A stretch of DNA of 64,000 nucleotides from Punctularia strigosozonata HHB-11173 SS5. Taxonomy: Eukaryota > Basidiomycota > Agaricomycetes > Corticiales > Punctulariaceae. The notes beneath the pieces were generated by a model, which searched no databases, was not told where the DNA came from, and worked only from the letters and a program-made list of their open reading frames with translations. Position 1 is the first letter of the stretch, and each line of letters starts with the position of its first letter. The translations under genes were made by a program, and so were the position numbers. This document shows, piece by piece, positions 1 through 10,236 of this stretch. The stretch is taken from contig NW_006767445.1 in NCBI RefSeq assembly GCF_000264995.1, forward strand, positions 380,084-444,083. Direction: 5' to 3'.

Positions 1-420
1 TCACAGATGGCCTTCCAGGCGTCCGCGGCGGAATCGAGACCGATGATGGTGAGCTTGAGCGTCTCGGAATAGTGGAGTAGAGGAGCGTCTTCACTTTCTC
101 CGTGTGCTGAGCATGACTATCGCAAGCGAGCTCCCAGGAGTAGTACTCCTTCTGGAACTTCTTAGCCGCATCCGCGTCGTAGGACTTCGACTTGGGGTCA
201 GCCTCGGCGGGCCGTGACGGTTTGACCGGCACGGAAGCTCGACCATCTATGTAGCGTAACAGACCCTTGCCGGTGATGGCCGACCGAAGCTCGGCCTTCC
301 AGGTGACGAAGTTCTCCCCTTCGCTTTGCAGCTTCGGGAGGTGGGTATAGAGCTTGTCGTCGGATGAGTCCATGGCAGAAAGGTTGTACGCGGAAGATGA
401 GGTCGAGGCAGGGCTCATAA
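1..420 (-). mobile_element. Ty1/Copia retrotransposon, 5' part of gag region (runs off left edge)
   Basis: Minus-strand coding sequence beginning with ATG at 420 gives a gag-like N-terminus of the Copia type: a Ser/Thr-rich lead, then LPKLQSEGENFVTWKAEL and GLLRYIDG, the usual 'L-x-G-x-NF-x-x-W-K' pattern of Copia gag proteins. The rest of the element would lie to the left of this window, so I cannot judge its length, age or completeness. The leader just upstream (421-640) holds short direct repeats, described separately. Confidence 0.7.
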
Positions 421-468
421 CCTCTCAACGAGGCTTCGGAGCGGCGAGTGACAGAGCGGGAGCAAGAG

Positions 469-639
469 CTAGAATGTACGCAGTACAGTTAGCTTCACAC
501 TGCGTAGGGATAACGAGCAGGTCTATTCATGTACCTAGAATGTACGCAGTACAGTTACTGAGGTACAATGAGCAACAATTAACTTAACGAGAGAATGAAT
601 CAACGTACGCTTCACACTGCGTAGGGATAACGAGCAGGT
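469..639. repeat. Two interleaved direct repeats in the leader of the Copia element
   Basis: A 23 bp unit occurs at 469-491 and 535-557 and a 30 bp unit at 493-522 and 610-639, both in the same order. The core of the 23 bp unit is AATGTACGCAGTACAG and that of the 30 bp unit is CACTGCGTAGGGATAACGAG. They lie immediately upstream of the gag start on the minus strand, so they may belong to the element's LTR or untranslated leader. I could not define LTR ends. Confidence 0.7.
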
Positions 640-994
640 GAAGCGACGGATTTGCGAACGCGATGCTTAAGTGAGCGACGGCGGGCCGGAGGCCAAGAAT
701 ATGATAAGAAGGACCATGTGGGCGCACCGGGCGCCTTCGCGATGCGAGGGGTATCATCAGTGCTTTGCACCGATTGGATCTGGAGATCCGAACCTAGACC
801 TTCGACAGTTCAGTGGTGATTGCAATCTATGAACTGCTCCAAGGGCACCCCCCATAATATCTCCGTGGATGGCAAATGTCAGCCTAAGCATCGATCCGCA
901 CGGCGGACAACTGCTTGAACCGGGCAGGGCAGCTTCTTGTACGCGTTCCCTCGAGAATCCGAGAACGATCACGTTCGTCTGGTGTGTATCCGAC

Positions 995-2166
995 TCATTC
1001 GTCCGAGGTTTGGAACACAGTTTCGCGATATTCGCGATAGGCAGCGTCCGGAAGCAGGATACCTCGTTTTTCCGTACGAGGAAGGAAGTTGCATAGGTCG
1101 GGAACGGGGTCCAGGGCGGTATCGTCAACGAAGACGTCATGAACCTCAAATATCGCGACTTTCGTAAGAGACGGGAAGAGCACCGTCGACGACAGAATCT
1201 TGTCATATAGTTCCCACTGAGGAGCTTCGTCCTCTTCAGGGTAGTCCATGTCGACATCAAACCCAATAGTTTCGATGAGGGGAGAGCTGAACGCCCGGAG
1301 AAGTGTAGCAAACCACGCTGGTTGGTCAATGCAGGCGCTCAGTAATTCGACAACGCGCAGTCGAGATTTTTTGGCAGTCAATAGACAATCCAAAAGTCTA
1401 TCTGTGTAAGATCAGCAGAGAGAAACCTCGTGAGGCGACAACACGCACCCATGACCTCTAATTCCGAAGCATAGATCTCGAGTTGCAACCTCTGCAATGT
1501 GACATCGGCATCGGTTAGAACCTTGCGCAGAACTTCGACTTCGTCCATCGTCTCCACATCGAGAATGAGCCGTTCCAATTGACGGAGCTGGAAGGGTTCC
1601 AAGATGTGGGATGCTCCTGAGGGTAATACAAGGCCGTGGATCTCTAGTGTACGAAGCGAGCTTGCAATCATCTCTTTCCCCGTGAACTCCATCCCACGTT
1701 CGAATTGACATGTCTCCATCGAGAGCTTCATCAGGCAAGGCGATCCACGTAGCAATGCCACCAAGGGGTCGTAAGAGCGAAAGATGCATTCGTCCAGCTC
1801 CAGCGTTCGTAGAGTTGAGCTTGACCACACGAGAGCAGGTTCTGTTGGCCACACCATGTCATAAGCGCGCAGCGTGCGCAACCTCGTACATGCCGCGAGG
1901 AAGTCCATCAAGTGCCGAGCATTCCCAACCTCTCCATTGATCTCGAGCGTACGAACAGCTTCCGCCACGCGCTCCGAGCTCGTCAGCGCTTCTTGCAATC
2001 CTCGAAGGTGCTCCGAGCCGTCGTAGTCGTTCATTTCGACTCTATGGAAAAGGCGACGCTGAGCGGGACGTATGAGCGACTTGGACACAAGAGAGACGGC
2101 TTTGAGCGTATCAAAGTCGTCTATCTCGTCGATTATAATATCCAGCAGCTCGAGAGGGAGACGCAT
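995..2166 (-). CDS. F-box protein with LRR-like region
   Basis: Predicted 374-residue F-box protein, an SCF ubiquitin-ligase substrate adaptor by family. The first about 40 residues (MRLPLELLDIIIDEI ... LKAVSLVSKSLIRPAQRRLF) are the F-box as seen in many Agaricomycete paralogues, followed by leucine-rich repeat-like blocks (RLRTLRAYD, TLRTLELDEC, LRTLEIHGL, QLERLILDV). Two exons: 2166-1449 and 1401-995. The 47 bp intron (1402-1448) has a GTGCGT donor, a CTGAT branch-like site and an ACAG acceptor; splicing joins the frames exactly, so the apparent frame change near 1390 is not a lesion. The substrate is unknown. Confidence 0.8.
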
Positions 2167-2360
2167 GTTATATGTAGGTACCGAATGTCAAGTACGTGTT
2201 CGAGAGAGTCGGGCAGAAAACTGGTCCTGGCCCGAAGTTAGGGACATTTCCCTAAAAGGAAAGCTCTCGGGTATGCTTTGTGTCCGCTCCCGTCGGCGGC
2301 CGCGTCCAAACACACTGAGCACACCAGGACCGTAACACGCGGTACAGGTACTACCACATG

Positions 2361-2424
2361 GTAAGGTAGACCTCATGCGCGTCCGACCCCATAGCACGCG
2401 ACACGCGTGACATTAGACGTAATA
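2361..2424 (+). repeat. Left terminal inverted repeat of the 819 bp element
   Basis: Exact reverse complement of 3116-3179. Confidence 0.9.
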
Positions 2425-3115
2425 GGTGCAAAAATTCAAATAACTCTCAATTAGACTAGCTCTCACCGAAAGTGTTACCGGCATTTTATAGATGTCTGCT
2501 GTACATAGATAGGACCGTTTACAATTACTGATGAGAGTGCGAACTGCGAAAGGAGAGAAGGTGCGCGAGAGTGTGAGGCATGACTGTGACACAGTGTGAC
2601 CAATCCCTGAACCTCATTGAGGCGCGCTGCCGCTGCAAGACAGTTGGGTGACTGGAGGCATGGAAACTAGTAGACATCATACTGAGTACGGTAAGATGGA
2701 TATACTGCTGGCGACATACATTTTCTGTTCTCCTCCGTGCTGATAGCTCCAACGTGGCGGCGACAAGGTTGTGCGTGCTGGCCGAGGTTACACTTACGCA
2801 AACGGCCCTTCTTGTAGGGCATAACGTCAAGTCGTGATCCCCGACATGCCACAGAGCTCAATGGATGTCAGATAGTCAATACAGCGGAGCCGGTTTTGTG
2901 ACGGCGGCGGAAAGGAGAAACCTCCAAGTTGCACGGCTTGGCACTGAGGGCAGTCCATCACATGCCTTGGTCTTGTTTTCATCTCTCCTCCCGAGGATCT
3001 TATTCTTGCGTTTCGAAAGCAGCAGTCAAACTTCGGCACAGTACATTATCGTAGAACCCCAGTTGCATCTCGAACGAAAGCTACTCAGACCGGGAGACAA
3101 TCAACTTTTCGCTCG

Positions 3116-3179
3116 TATTACGTCTAATGTCACGCGTGTCGCGTGCTATGGGGTCGGACGCGCATGAGGTCTACCTTAC
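3116..3179 (-). repeat. Right terminal inverted repeat of the 819 bp element
   Basis: Exact reverse complement of 2361-2424. Confidence 0.9.
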
Positions 3180-3409
3180 TAGTGCTAGATGTCTTCCTCC
3201 TTGCTTCATCTGCCGGACAGCGCAGCTGTGCTGTAGCTTATGAAAATCTGCTCGGGGAGATGATGTTGGTGCTATAGAGCTGTACGTGAGGGGCTCTGCA
3301 CTGGGAAGCCTCTGTCAAAAGCTATGATATCGACAATCGTTTCCCAGCGCTGTGGCATACCGCTAAATATCAGCGGGATTGTTACACCCTCACTCGGCTT
3401 CTTTCCTGG

Positions 3410-4998
3410 ATGTCCTCTCAACATCGCAAGAGTGTACGTTTGCCTATGCCAACGCGGTGGCGCGCGGGTCCCCGTCGCACACCACTCGCCTTCTCGAGCT
3501 TGCCGCCCGAGATCTGGACGCGCGTCGCCCTCTGCCTCGATCGCCAGTCCGTCATCAACCTAGCGTCCAGCTCTCGCTTCGCGTACTACCTTTGCCAACC
3601 GGCGCTCTACCACACACTGACCGTCCTTCATCCTGGCGACCCCAACTACAAAGAATACGAGGTCTTGAAGCGCGGTCATCTGGGCCATGTTCGGTGCTTG
3701 CGCGTCAGAGCGGATGTGGTTCCGGATACATATGTCAACGAGATCGTCAAGGTGAGAGGCGCGCTGCGGTCCATACTATACAAGAACCCCGATCGAAGTG
3801 ATGTTGCATACACAGGTCCTACCACTCGTACCAGGCGTGTGCGATCTCGAACTGAAAGGCGCTATCCATATGGACTCCTTTCCCGACCTTCAAGACCTCT
3901 TTAGTCGAAAAGTGTGCTCGCTGAAACTTGCAATCTACTTTGAGACCCAAGTCACCCTTGACGTGAGAGGTCGCCTCTATATGCCTATATGCTTTGACGG
4001 CTGATCAAACGCCAGTTCTCCGCTTTCAGACACCTTCGCGTCCTGGACCTGACAATTTGTTGTCGGAGCATTCACACGTATTGGGCCGAGCCGCCGAGCG
4101 TAGAGCTCCCGCCGCATCTCTCCGACCACCTGCCTCTCCTGACCACGCTCTCGTTCACGCTAGGCCGAAGACGACGGCGCTTGAGCAGCGTGCACGGCCG
4201 CGCGTTCCTGGCCTCTGCACATTTCCCGATCCTTTCCTCGTTCTCCTTGTACATCTACGACCGCAAGATAACTTGGGACCTCGACGAGCTGCGCGCGCTC
4301 GATACGTTCCTCCGCATACACGGCGCCGGTCTTCGGGAGCTCGCCCTGCCTTGCTGGCACCTAACTCGCGGCCCTTCGGCGGTCGCCCTGAAGACGAGCA
4401 TCGCCGCGTCGCTGTCGCGCGCACCCCTGCGGCGGCTCGTGACGAGCTACCCGACCGCGCGCCAGCTCGTCGCCGCAGGCACGTCGTCGGTCAGCCTCGA
4501 AGAGCTGACGGTCGTTTTTTCTCCGCTGTTGGATAACTTGTTTTCCGAGACCATGGCGATATGGCCGCCCGCGCCGCACCTCAAGAAGCTCGCATTTTGC
4601 GTGGGGAACGAGGACCGGGTCGACTGGGAGTCCCTCGCGCGCGCCTACCCCGAGTTGGAGTACCTCAGCGTCGACTGGACTCACGCGGTGAGCTTAAATC
4701 TATGATTACCTAGGGAGTGTTGTTATAGCGGCCTTCTGACAAGATGGGATACGTTTGACAGGGCTACGACTGCGACCAGGGCAAGTATAGAAAGCTACCG
4801 CGCGGCTTCCCGGGGTCGTGCCCGAAACTGAAGTGGGTGTTGCTTTACACCCATAGCTGGAAAAAAGAGAAGCGATATAGGGTTCGACGGAACGTGTCGA
4901 CGGGAACCTGGTGGATGTCCAGACTCGCCGCCGGTGCTCATTTTCCTAGCGACGAGCAGCGACATGCGGGTATGACTGAGCCGACTGAGATGGATTGA
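3410..4998 (+). CDS. F-box protein, paralogue of the gene at 19976-21551
   Basis: Predicted 465-residue protein from four exons (3410-3751, 3816-3962, 4016-4687, 4762-4998). All three introns fall between codons. The F-box is near residues 25-65 (FSSLPPEIWTRVALCLD ... INLASSSRFAYYLCQPALY), followed by family-typical blocks: LHPGDPNY, RGHLGHVR, FRHLRVLDLT, and a closing WESLARAYPELEYLSVDWTHA. The closest relative in the window is 19976-21551, with the same exon order and phases, which supports the model. Expected role: SCF substrate adaptor of unknown target. The third exon is GC-richer than the paralogue's. Confidence 0.85.
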
Positions 4999-5773
4999 TA
5001 CCTCTCGACAATACCTTGATACCTCTCGACAATACTTTGTAGTTTAGATGTTTTCACAAACTCTTTGTACTCATGATCCGCTGCCTGAACATCACGAGGC
5101 CCTCGGCCAGATTTTTACTGCCAACGGTTCGTGATGCTATGAGATTGCACGGAGATGGTTATATGACTGCGTAGATTCGAAAGACGGCGACTCGTAACTC
5201 TAATTATCTAGATAGATAAACAGGAAGAGAGTCCAACGATCAGGGAGAGTAGCTGGAAGGAATATGCGCGACGAGGAGACGAGGAAAAAAAAAAAAGATG
5301 CGGCGACGTGGGGAAAGATAGAGAATATGTAACACTTTGCTGACTGCGCTGGTTTTGCCACTATACGCGGGCATTTGCAGATCAGACCTGAGTCCGTGGA
5401 TGAAGAGATTACAGTTTCGAACGGGGATCGTGGAGGGGGGGTGGGTTATCTCGGGCCTATTTGACCGAGATGCCCGAGGAGAACGGCCGTCGTGCATTTC
5501 GGGGTGGTGGCGTCGAGCGCTCAGCCCGAGAAGTCGTGAAGAGCCGTTGGTAGGTCGTTGGACTGCTTAGTGAGGGCGCGATAGATATGAGTGGGAAGGG
5601 TCAACCGTCCCGCAGGTGCGGAGGAGGAAGGGGAGAGAGAGAAGGGGGCGCGGTGTCGAACCGGCTTCTTCGGTATAGAGTGGTAGAATCTGTAGCAGGC
5701 CGCCGACATGAGCCACGACCGCGCCCTTCGTGGGTGGAGAGAACGAAAAAGGAACGTACGCGGAAGCGGGGGC
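4999..5773. other. Intergenic, no gene seen
   Basis: Downstream regions of two convergent genes. Contains a short tandem duplication near 4995-5036 (GATACCTCTCGACAATAC twice) and an A-rich run at about 5284-5296. The ORFs here are short and unlike any protein I know. Confidence 0.5.
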
Positions 5774-6670
5774 TCACATCGCCATCGCGGTCGGCGCCTC
5801 CACCTCCGCCGGCGTCCCGGGCGGCGGGGTGTGCACGCGGTGCGGGACGAAGGTCCGTACGAACTCAAACTGGGGGCCCGTCTCCGGACTGTGCGGGTAC
5901 CGATCGCACTTCGCGACCGTCTTCCACTCGCGCGCGATCATCTCGAGCGCCTCCGCGCCGTCCCGCGCGATCCCGCGCTCCACGAGCCAGCACCCGACGA
6001 CCATGCCCGTCCTGCCTATCCCCCCCCTGCAGTGCACGGCCGCGATCCGGCCCCTCGCTTCGTTGTCGCGCAGGACGCGGAGTATGCCGCACATGTACTC
6101 GACGGAGGAGGGCAGGGAGCGGTCGTGGATGGGGAAGTTGTGGTATTCGAGCGTGGAGGGGTCGATGCGGAGGTGCGAGGCGCGGGAGGCGAGCGCGGCG
6201 CCGGCGTACGGCTGGAGCTCGCCCGGGTCGGTGAGGTCGATGAAGGTGCGCACGCCGGCGGCGAGGAGCGCGTCGAGCTTGGGCGGGACGAGGCGGCACC
6301 CGGGCGCCCAGGGGTACTCGCACGCGAGGAGGAGGGGCGTCGCCCAGTAGGAGTTGGGGATGGGCCGGGGGCAGGAGGCGGTGAGCGGCGAGGGGCGGGC
6401 GGCGGGCGAGAGCGCGTTGAGCGCGTTTTGGGAGGCGGAGATGTCGCCGGAGGAGAGCGAGCCGGACATGAGCGTCGTGCGCAGAGTGGCGAGGGTGCGG
6501 CGTAGGTTGATCGTGAGGAGGAAGGCGAGCGCGGTGCGGGCGTAGAGCAGCGTGGCGGTCAGGAGCCAGTAAGACTTGTTGAGGTCGAGGGCGGTCGGCG
6601 TGAGCTGCGGCTGCAAGAGGCCGGCGAGTTTGGATCTGGCATGGACGGTGAGCCGTGTGGTCGATATCAT
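5774..6670 (-). CDS. Protein tyrosine/dual-specificity phosphatase-like
   Basis: Single-exon 298-residue protein. The PTP signature HCRGGIGRTG (H-C-x5-R-T, near residue 216) gives the catalytic cysteine and phosphate-binding arginine. FIDLTDPGELQPY and YHNFPIHDRSLP upstream are the usual strand and general-acid loop region of atypical dual-specificity phosphatases of the cyclin-dependent-kinase-inhibitor-3 / bacterial-like PTP type. A hydrophobic stretch near residues 33-52 (SYWLLTATLLYARTALAFLL) could be a membrane anchor or a targeting segment. The start is the ATG at 6670, preceded by a GA-rich (minus strand CT-rich) tract, typical of fungal leaders. The substrate (phosphotyrosine protein or inositol phosphate) cannot be told. 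Confidence 0.85.
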   Translation of the reverse strand: MISTTRLTVHARSKLAGLLQPQLTPTALDLNKSYWLLTATLLYARTALAFLLTINLRRTLATLRTTLMSGSLSSGDISASQNALNALSPAARPSPLTASCPRPIPNSYWATPLLLACEYPWAPGCRLVPPKLDALLAAGVRTFIDLTDPGELQPYAGAALASRASHLRIDPSTLEYHNFPIHDRSLPSSVEYMCGILRVLRDNEARGRIAAVHCRGGIGRTGMVVGCWLVERGIARDGAEALEMIAREWKTVAKCDRYPHSPETGPQFEFVRTFVPHRVHTPPPGTPAEVEAPTAMAM

Positions 6671-7522
6671 GGTGATAGCGGGAGGAGGAGGAGGAGGAGG
6701 ACGTGCGGCTTACCTCGGGGCGGAAGGGATATAAAGGAGTCAGGGATGTGGAGAAGAGGAAGGGGCGGGCGAGGCGTGGTTACCGCGTTGTAAATTGCCC
6801 TCCACAGCTTGGCGCCACACCTCCTGCCTCGACGGTCCTTCGGCCACTCATCGGGACCCTATACCGCTATAATATTCTCTACCGTATTTTCCTGAACGAC
6901 TGCTAGGCCGATTATGTCAAGCCTCCAATGAACTCGGACATCCAGACTGTGCGGGGCTCCGTCTGCTTTTCACGTTCATCTACCGCGTCTGAATCCGAGT
7001 CATTGGACAAGCGTTTCATATGAGTGTGGACTGCGCCGGTATCTCTGCTCGAACCCAGACGGAGAGGCCTTATCAGCGACTCGTTCCATGTTCTGACTGG
7101 CCAGGTAAAGGAACGCGGAAGGAACGCATCGGATTTGAGGAACGTGGATCTGCTGTTCGCAGCCTCTCTTGGCCCTTTCAGTCGTCGTCGCCTCCTCCGA
7201 CATTCGACATAGCCCACCGCCAGGCTATATCGATGGGCACGACCACATCGTCGTAGCAAGGAACAAAGGAGGAACAACACATCAAGCAGCCAGATGAAAC
7301 TTCTTGTCCCAGCGAACACGCGCCGGAGGACGACGTCGTGTACGCGTAAAACGCGGCAGGCCGGGTGCTTTCTCACCACGTCTCCTCTTCCTGCCCTACA
7401 ATTTCGAACCATCGATACGATGCGCCATTACGTGTCGGAGAGCAGGACGCAGAACTGGGGGCACGTTCGTGTCCCCGAGCGCTCGGCCTTTGCCGATCGC
7501 TGTTTCGTCGGCATTCTGTGCG
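6671..7522. other. Intergenic between the phosphatase and the retroelement
   Basis: Upstream region of the phosphatase gene, then about 600 bp of unassigned sequence. Overlapping short ORFs on both strands (largest 166 codons, minus, 6912-7412) show no motif and are probably chance. Confidence 0.45.
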
Positions 7523-7727
7523 ATCTATGGCTCTCACTAGGTTGCTTGTCACTGTAATTAAGTAGTCTGTCTTTACTGTGCATACAAAGATTACGGGCTG
7601 GTGCCCTATTACTCGATCCGGGCGTATGCTACCCGTGAGGGCGTGTGCTGAGTGCTGGTAGGTACGGGCGAATGCCCCCGAAGGGGGCGTTCCGGTCTGG
7701 GAAACCTGCGGGGTGTGTGAGCCGCGA
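7523..7727 (-). repeat. Split direct repeat B2 of the Ngaro-like element
   Basis: 205 bp matching 8809-9013 with one visible difference (GGGCGTATG here, GGGTGTATG there). It forms the distal end of the element. Confidence 0.85.
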
Positions 7728-7959
7728 GGGCGGGCAGGGTCAATCATGAGGCGTGGTGGGTGGGAACATCTTACCCAACCCTGAAGACCTCGCTTACACC
7801 CTGTGCTCGGTTCCCGGACCCCAAAAGGGACTTGCCAATGGGTTGCGCTCTGCCAAACGCTGGTTCTCTTTACATACAACTTTTTCTGTGCTAATCCTTT
7901 TTTGCTCTTGACCGCTCTCTCCTTCTGCCTCTTTCTTTGGGGAGACTGATCCGCGGTGG

Positions 7960-8038
7960 TGCCAGCACCGCGGTCCGCAGCCCTATAAGAGGACGGTGTT
8001 GGAAATTTTTCTTTCTTTCCCCCTCCTTTCTTTTAACC
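7960..8038 (+). promoter_or_regulatory. Promoter-like block opposing the retroelement genes
   Basis: On the plus strand a TATA-like CCCTATAAGAGG (about 7980-7991) lies some 50 bp before an ATG at 8039. It is followed by a pyrimidine-rich run (TTTTTCTTTCTTTCCCCCTC) that ends at that ATG. TATA plus CT-tract directly before the start is the classic layout of strong fungal promoters. It sits between repeats A2 and B2 and points against the element's own genes. Confidence 0.5.
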
Positions 8039-8239
8039 ATGTCTTCCCACTCTCGAGTCGCTCGTTCCTCTCCTCTGTACTGGCCTCTCCCCCCCGAGGG
8101 CCTTGTCATCCCTCCTGGTGAAGTGTTCTACGCCGAACATCTCTCGGCTCGTGTGGTGCCCCACTATATTCGTTTGGACGACCCTCGCTGTCGAGTTATG
8201 CATTATGATTGTGCGCCCCAGTGTTGTTTGACTTACTGA
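8039..8239 (+). CDS. Small opposite-strand ORF inside the retroelement
   Basis: 66 codons from an ATG placed right after a CT-rich tract. The product begins MSSHSRVARSSPLYWPLPPE and includes GEVFYAEHLSARVVPHYIRL. It resembles no family I know. The reading continues into GC-rich sequence with candidate splice signals, so the true product could be longer. It could be an accessory gene of the element, captured host sequence, or a non-coding transcript. Confidence 0.35.
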   Translation: MSSHSRVARSSPLYWPLPPEGLVIPPGEVFYAEHLSARVVPHYIRLDDPRCRVMHYDCAPQCCLTY

Positions 8240-8645
8240 GGCTGACTCTCTTGGTTCCTATAGTTGTCACGGGCGAGCCGTACGGTGGCCTGCGTCCGCT
8301 GCGGGCCCTTTATCCTCTCCCCGCTCTCCCCGGTGCCGGGGAACCGGCGCTATCAGAGCCTCCCGCGCGCTCTACTACCGGCCCGGGGCTCGCGGGTGTC
8401 ATTTGTGTCTGCCCGGACCTTCCCGGGCTGACCTATTACTGGCGCCTGCTGTGTCGTTACCTGGGCATTCGAATCCCGTGCTCGGGCTGCTCTTTGTTTT
8501 GCCACGTGTGCCCGTGCTGCCGTCACACGTGACTGTGTGCGTCCTTATCTTTTGTTGTCGGCCGTTGCGCGTGCTGACTACCGATGTTTGCGGCAGGGTT
8601 CTGACCATTGTGCTCTGCGCGGGTCTAGCTGGGTGGGTGGGTCGG

Positions 8646-8812
8646 CAAATTTGCGTTACGGCGGCTCTCGTGAGCTCGCCAAGTGATGGAAAACCTATGG
8701 CGCGCGATGCGGGTGGCGAAGAAAGGATTGCACCGCCACCGCAACGCACGCTCTCCATAGACTCAGTTCTTGCGTCTCGCTCGTTCCTCCCGTCGCCTCA
8801 GAACAACTATCT
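8646..8812 (-). repeat. Split direct repeat A2 of the Ngaro-like element
   Basis: 167 bp matching 13959-14125. It overlaps B1 by 4 bp (ATCT at 8809-8812), so A and B abut as expected for the internal junction of split direct repeats. Confidence 0.85.
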
Positions 8813-9013
8813 ATGGCTCTCACTAGGTTGCTTGTCACTGTAATTAAGTAGTCTGTCTTTACTGTGCATACAAAGATTACGGGCTGGTGCCCTATTACTC
8901 GATCCGGGTGTATGCTACCCGTGAGGGCGTGTGCTGAGTGCTGGTAGGTACGGGCGAATGCCCCCGAAGGGGGCGTTCCGGTCTGGGAAACCTGCGGGGT
9001 GTGTGAGCCGCGA
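8809..9013 (-). repeat. Split direct repeat B1 of the Ngaro-like element
   Basis: 205 bp matching 7523-7727, sited directly after the recombinase reading frame. Confidence 0.85.
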
Positions 9014-9086
9014 AACCCACTGTGGTAGGAGTGCTGCGACGCGACGCGCGAGCGACCCCCGCTGGAAAAGGAGCTGTGCTCACCCG

Positions 9087-10150
9087 TCACCGAACCGGAG
9101 GCATGGCATACCGTACGAACTCGGCTTGAAGTGCCGGTCTTGCTTGCATGTAGGGCGCCAAGATCTCCGCGTGCTTCCGTAGGTACCCTAGGAAGGCCTC
9201 GCTTCCCCAACGCCCTTTGGTCTTTACGACCTCAAAGGGAACACCTCGTAGGAGGTACTCGAGGGTTCCGCCGATTCGGATCCCGTGCCCTTGGAGAGGT
9301 GCTCTGCCCGCAGCCTCGCAGGCGGAGCGAATGCGCCCTAGAAATGCCTTCCTGGTCAAAGGCCATACTTGCCCGTTGCGCGACCGGTATGCGAAAACGT
9401 GCTCGCCTTCGCCGACGTCATTGACCTGGAGGTGGTGTGCCAGCGCGGCTACGGGGTCCGTCGGTCCGTCTTGCTGTGCCCAGTGGATCTGTTCGCCGTT
9501 GTGCGAGCACTTCGTCCGGGGCAGGTTCAGGGTCTGCTGGCGCAACATGTTCCGGTCTTCGGCACTCCCGAGGTCGGATCGTCTGGGGTGCGCGGTCGGC
9601 TTGTAGTCCTTTCGGTTGGGTACTGTGAGCTCTCCTACCCGCGCGCACGCATAGAATGCGACTGTCAAGCAGGCATACACCGCGGCGTCATAACCCTGTT
9701 GAAGGTCTAGCTGCTCGCGGATGGCGCAGATGATGTCGATTGTGTAGGGCTCGCGCTTCTTTCGTTTCGAAGCGGCCGGTGTCAGGCGAACCGAGGCCCG
9801 CAGCATGGACTGCATGGCTGCGTCGTCCATATCCCAGGCCACGCCGTGGATGAGGTGCCACGCGCGGACGCCATAGAAGTAGTTCACGATGGTGGATCCC
9901 GCGTATATGCCTGCCAGTGCGGCGAGGAAGGCCAGCATGAGGGTGGCCGACGCTGGCGCTCGCTGATCTTCCGCTAGCTGGCGCTCATCGCAAAATGCAT
10001 GGAAAGCGACTAGGCCCGCGCCGTAGGTCTCGGCAGTCGACGGCGCCAGTGCTTGTGCCATTACCTCCCGCACTCGGTCGAGGTCTCTTTGCTCCAAGCC
10101 GGTTGGCTCGCCGTTACTGTCGAATCTGGTCCGTCCTCCTGCGGGTATCC
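9087..10150 (-). mobile_element. Tyrosine recombinase region of the Ngaro-like element
   Basis: The C-terminal part of a long open frame gives a tyrosine recombinase of about 340 residues. It has an N-terminal SAM-like domain (LAPSTAETYGAGLVAFHAFC), the first catalytic Arg in ACARVGELT, the H-x-x-R box HGIRIGG, and a closing Tyr in FLGYLRKH after GRWGSEA. This enzyme inserts the circular cDNA by recombination instead of a retroviral integrase. It sits at the 3' end of the coding region, directly before repeat B1. Confidence 0.85.
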
Positions 10151-10236
10151 AACGCGTTAGTCGCTGTCCTGATGGGCACGCCGGACGGACGCTGGCCTGT
10201 GTCGAGGTTTGCGCCCCGGCTGGAGTCGTGACTTCT

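Larger units (their letters stand above)
2361..3179. mobile_element. MITE-like non-autonomous DNA transposon with 64 bp perfect TIRs
   Basis: Positions 2361-2424 and 3116-3179 are exact reverse complements over 64 bp (outer end GTAAGGTAGACCTC). The 819 bp unit carries no recognisable transposase; the interior ORFs on either strand are short and look like chance. Perfect identity of the arms suggests recent activity or a recent copy. The superfamily is not assignable: a TA at each side with a short imperfect extension outside the perfect arm (TA-CCACATG on the left, TA-GCACTA read inward on the right) would fit a TA-target element, but this is weak. Confidence 0.8.

Noticed and set aside
1378-1400. 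Apparent frameshift in the F-box gene at 995-2166
   Set aside because: A 47 bp intron (1402-1448) with good GT, branch and AG signals joins the two frames exactly.
7526-9015. Reading the 205 bp direct repeats as LTRs of an LTR retrotransposon
   Set aside because: They do not flank the genes; with the 167 bp A repeats they form the A1-B1-A2-B2 layout, and the enzyme present is a tyrosine recombinase.
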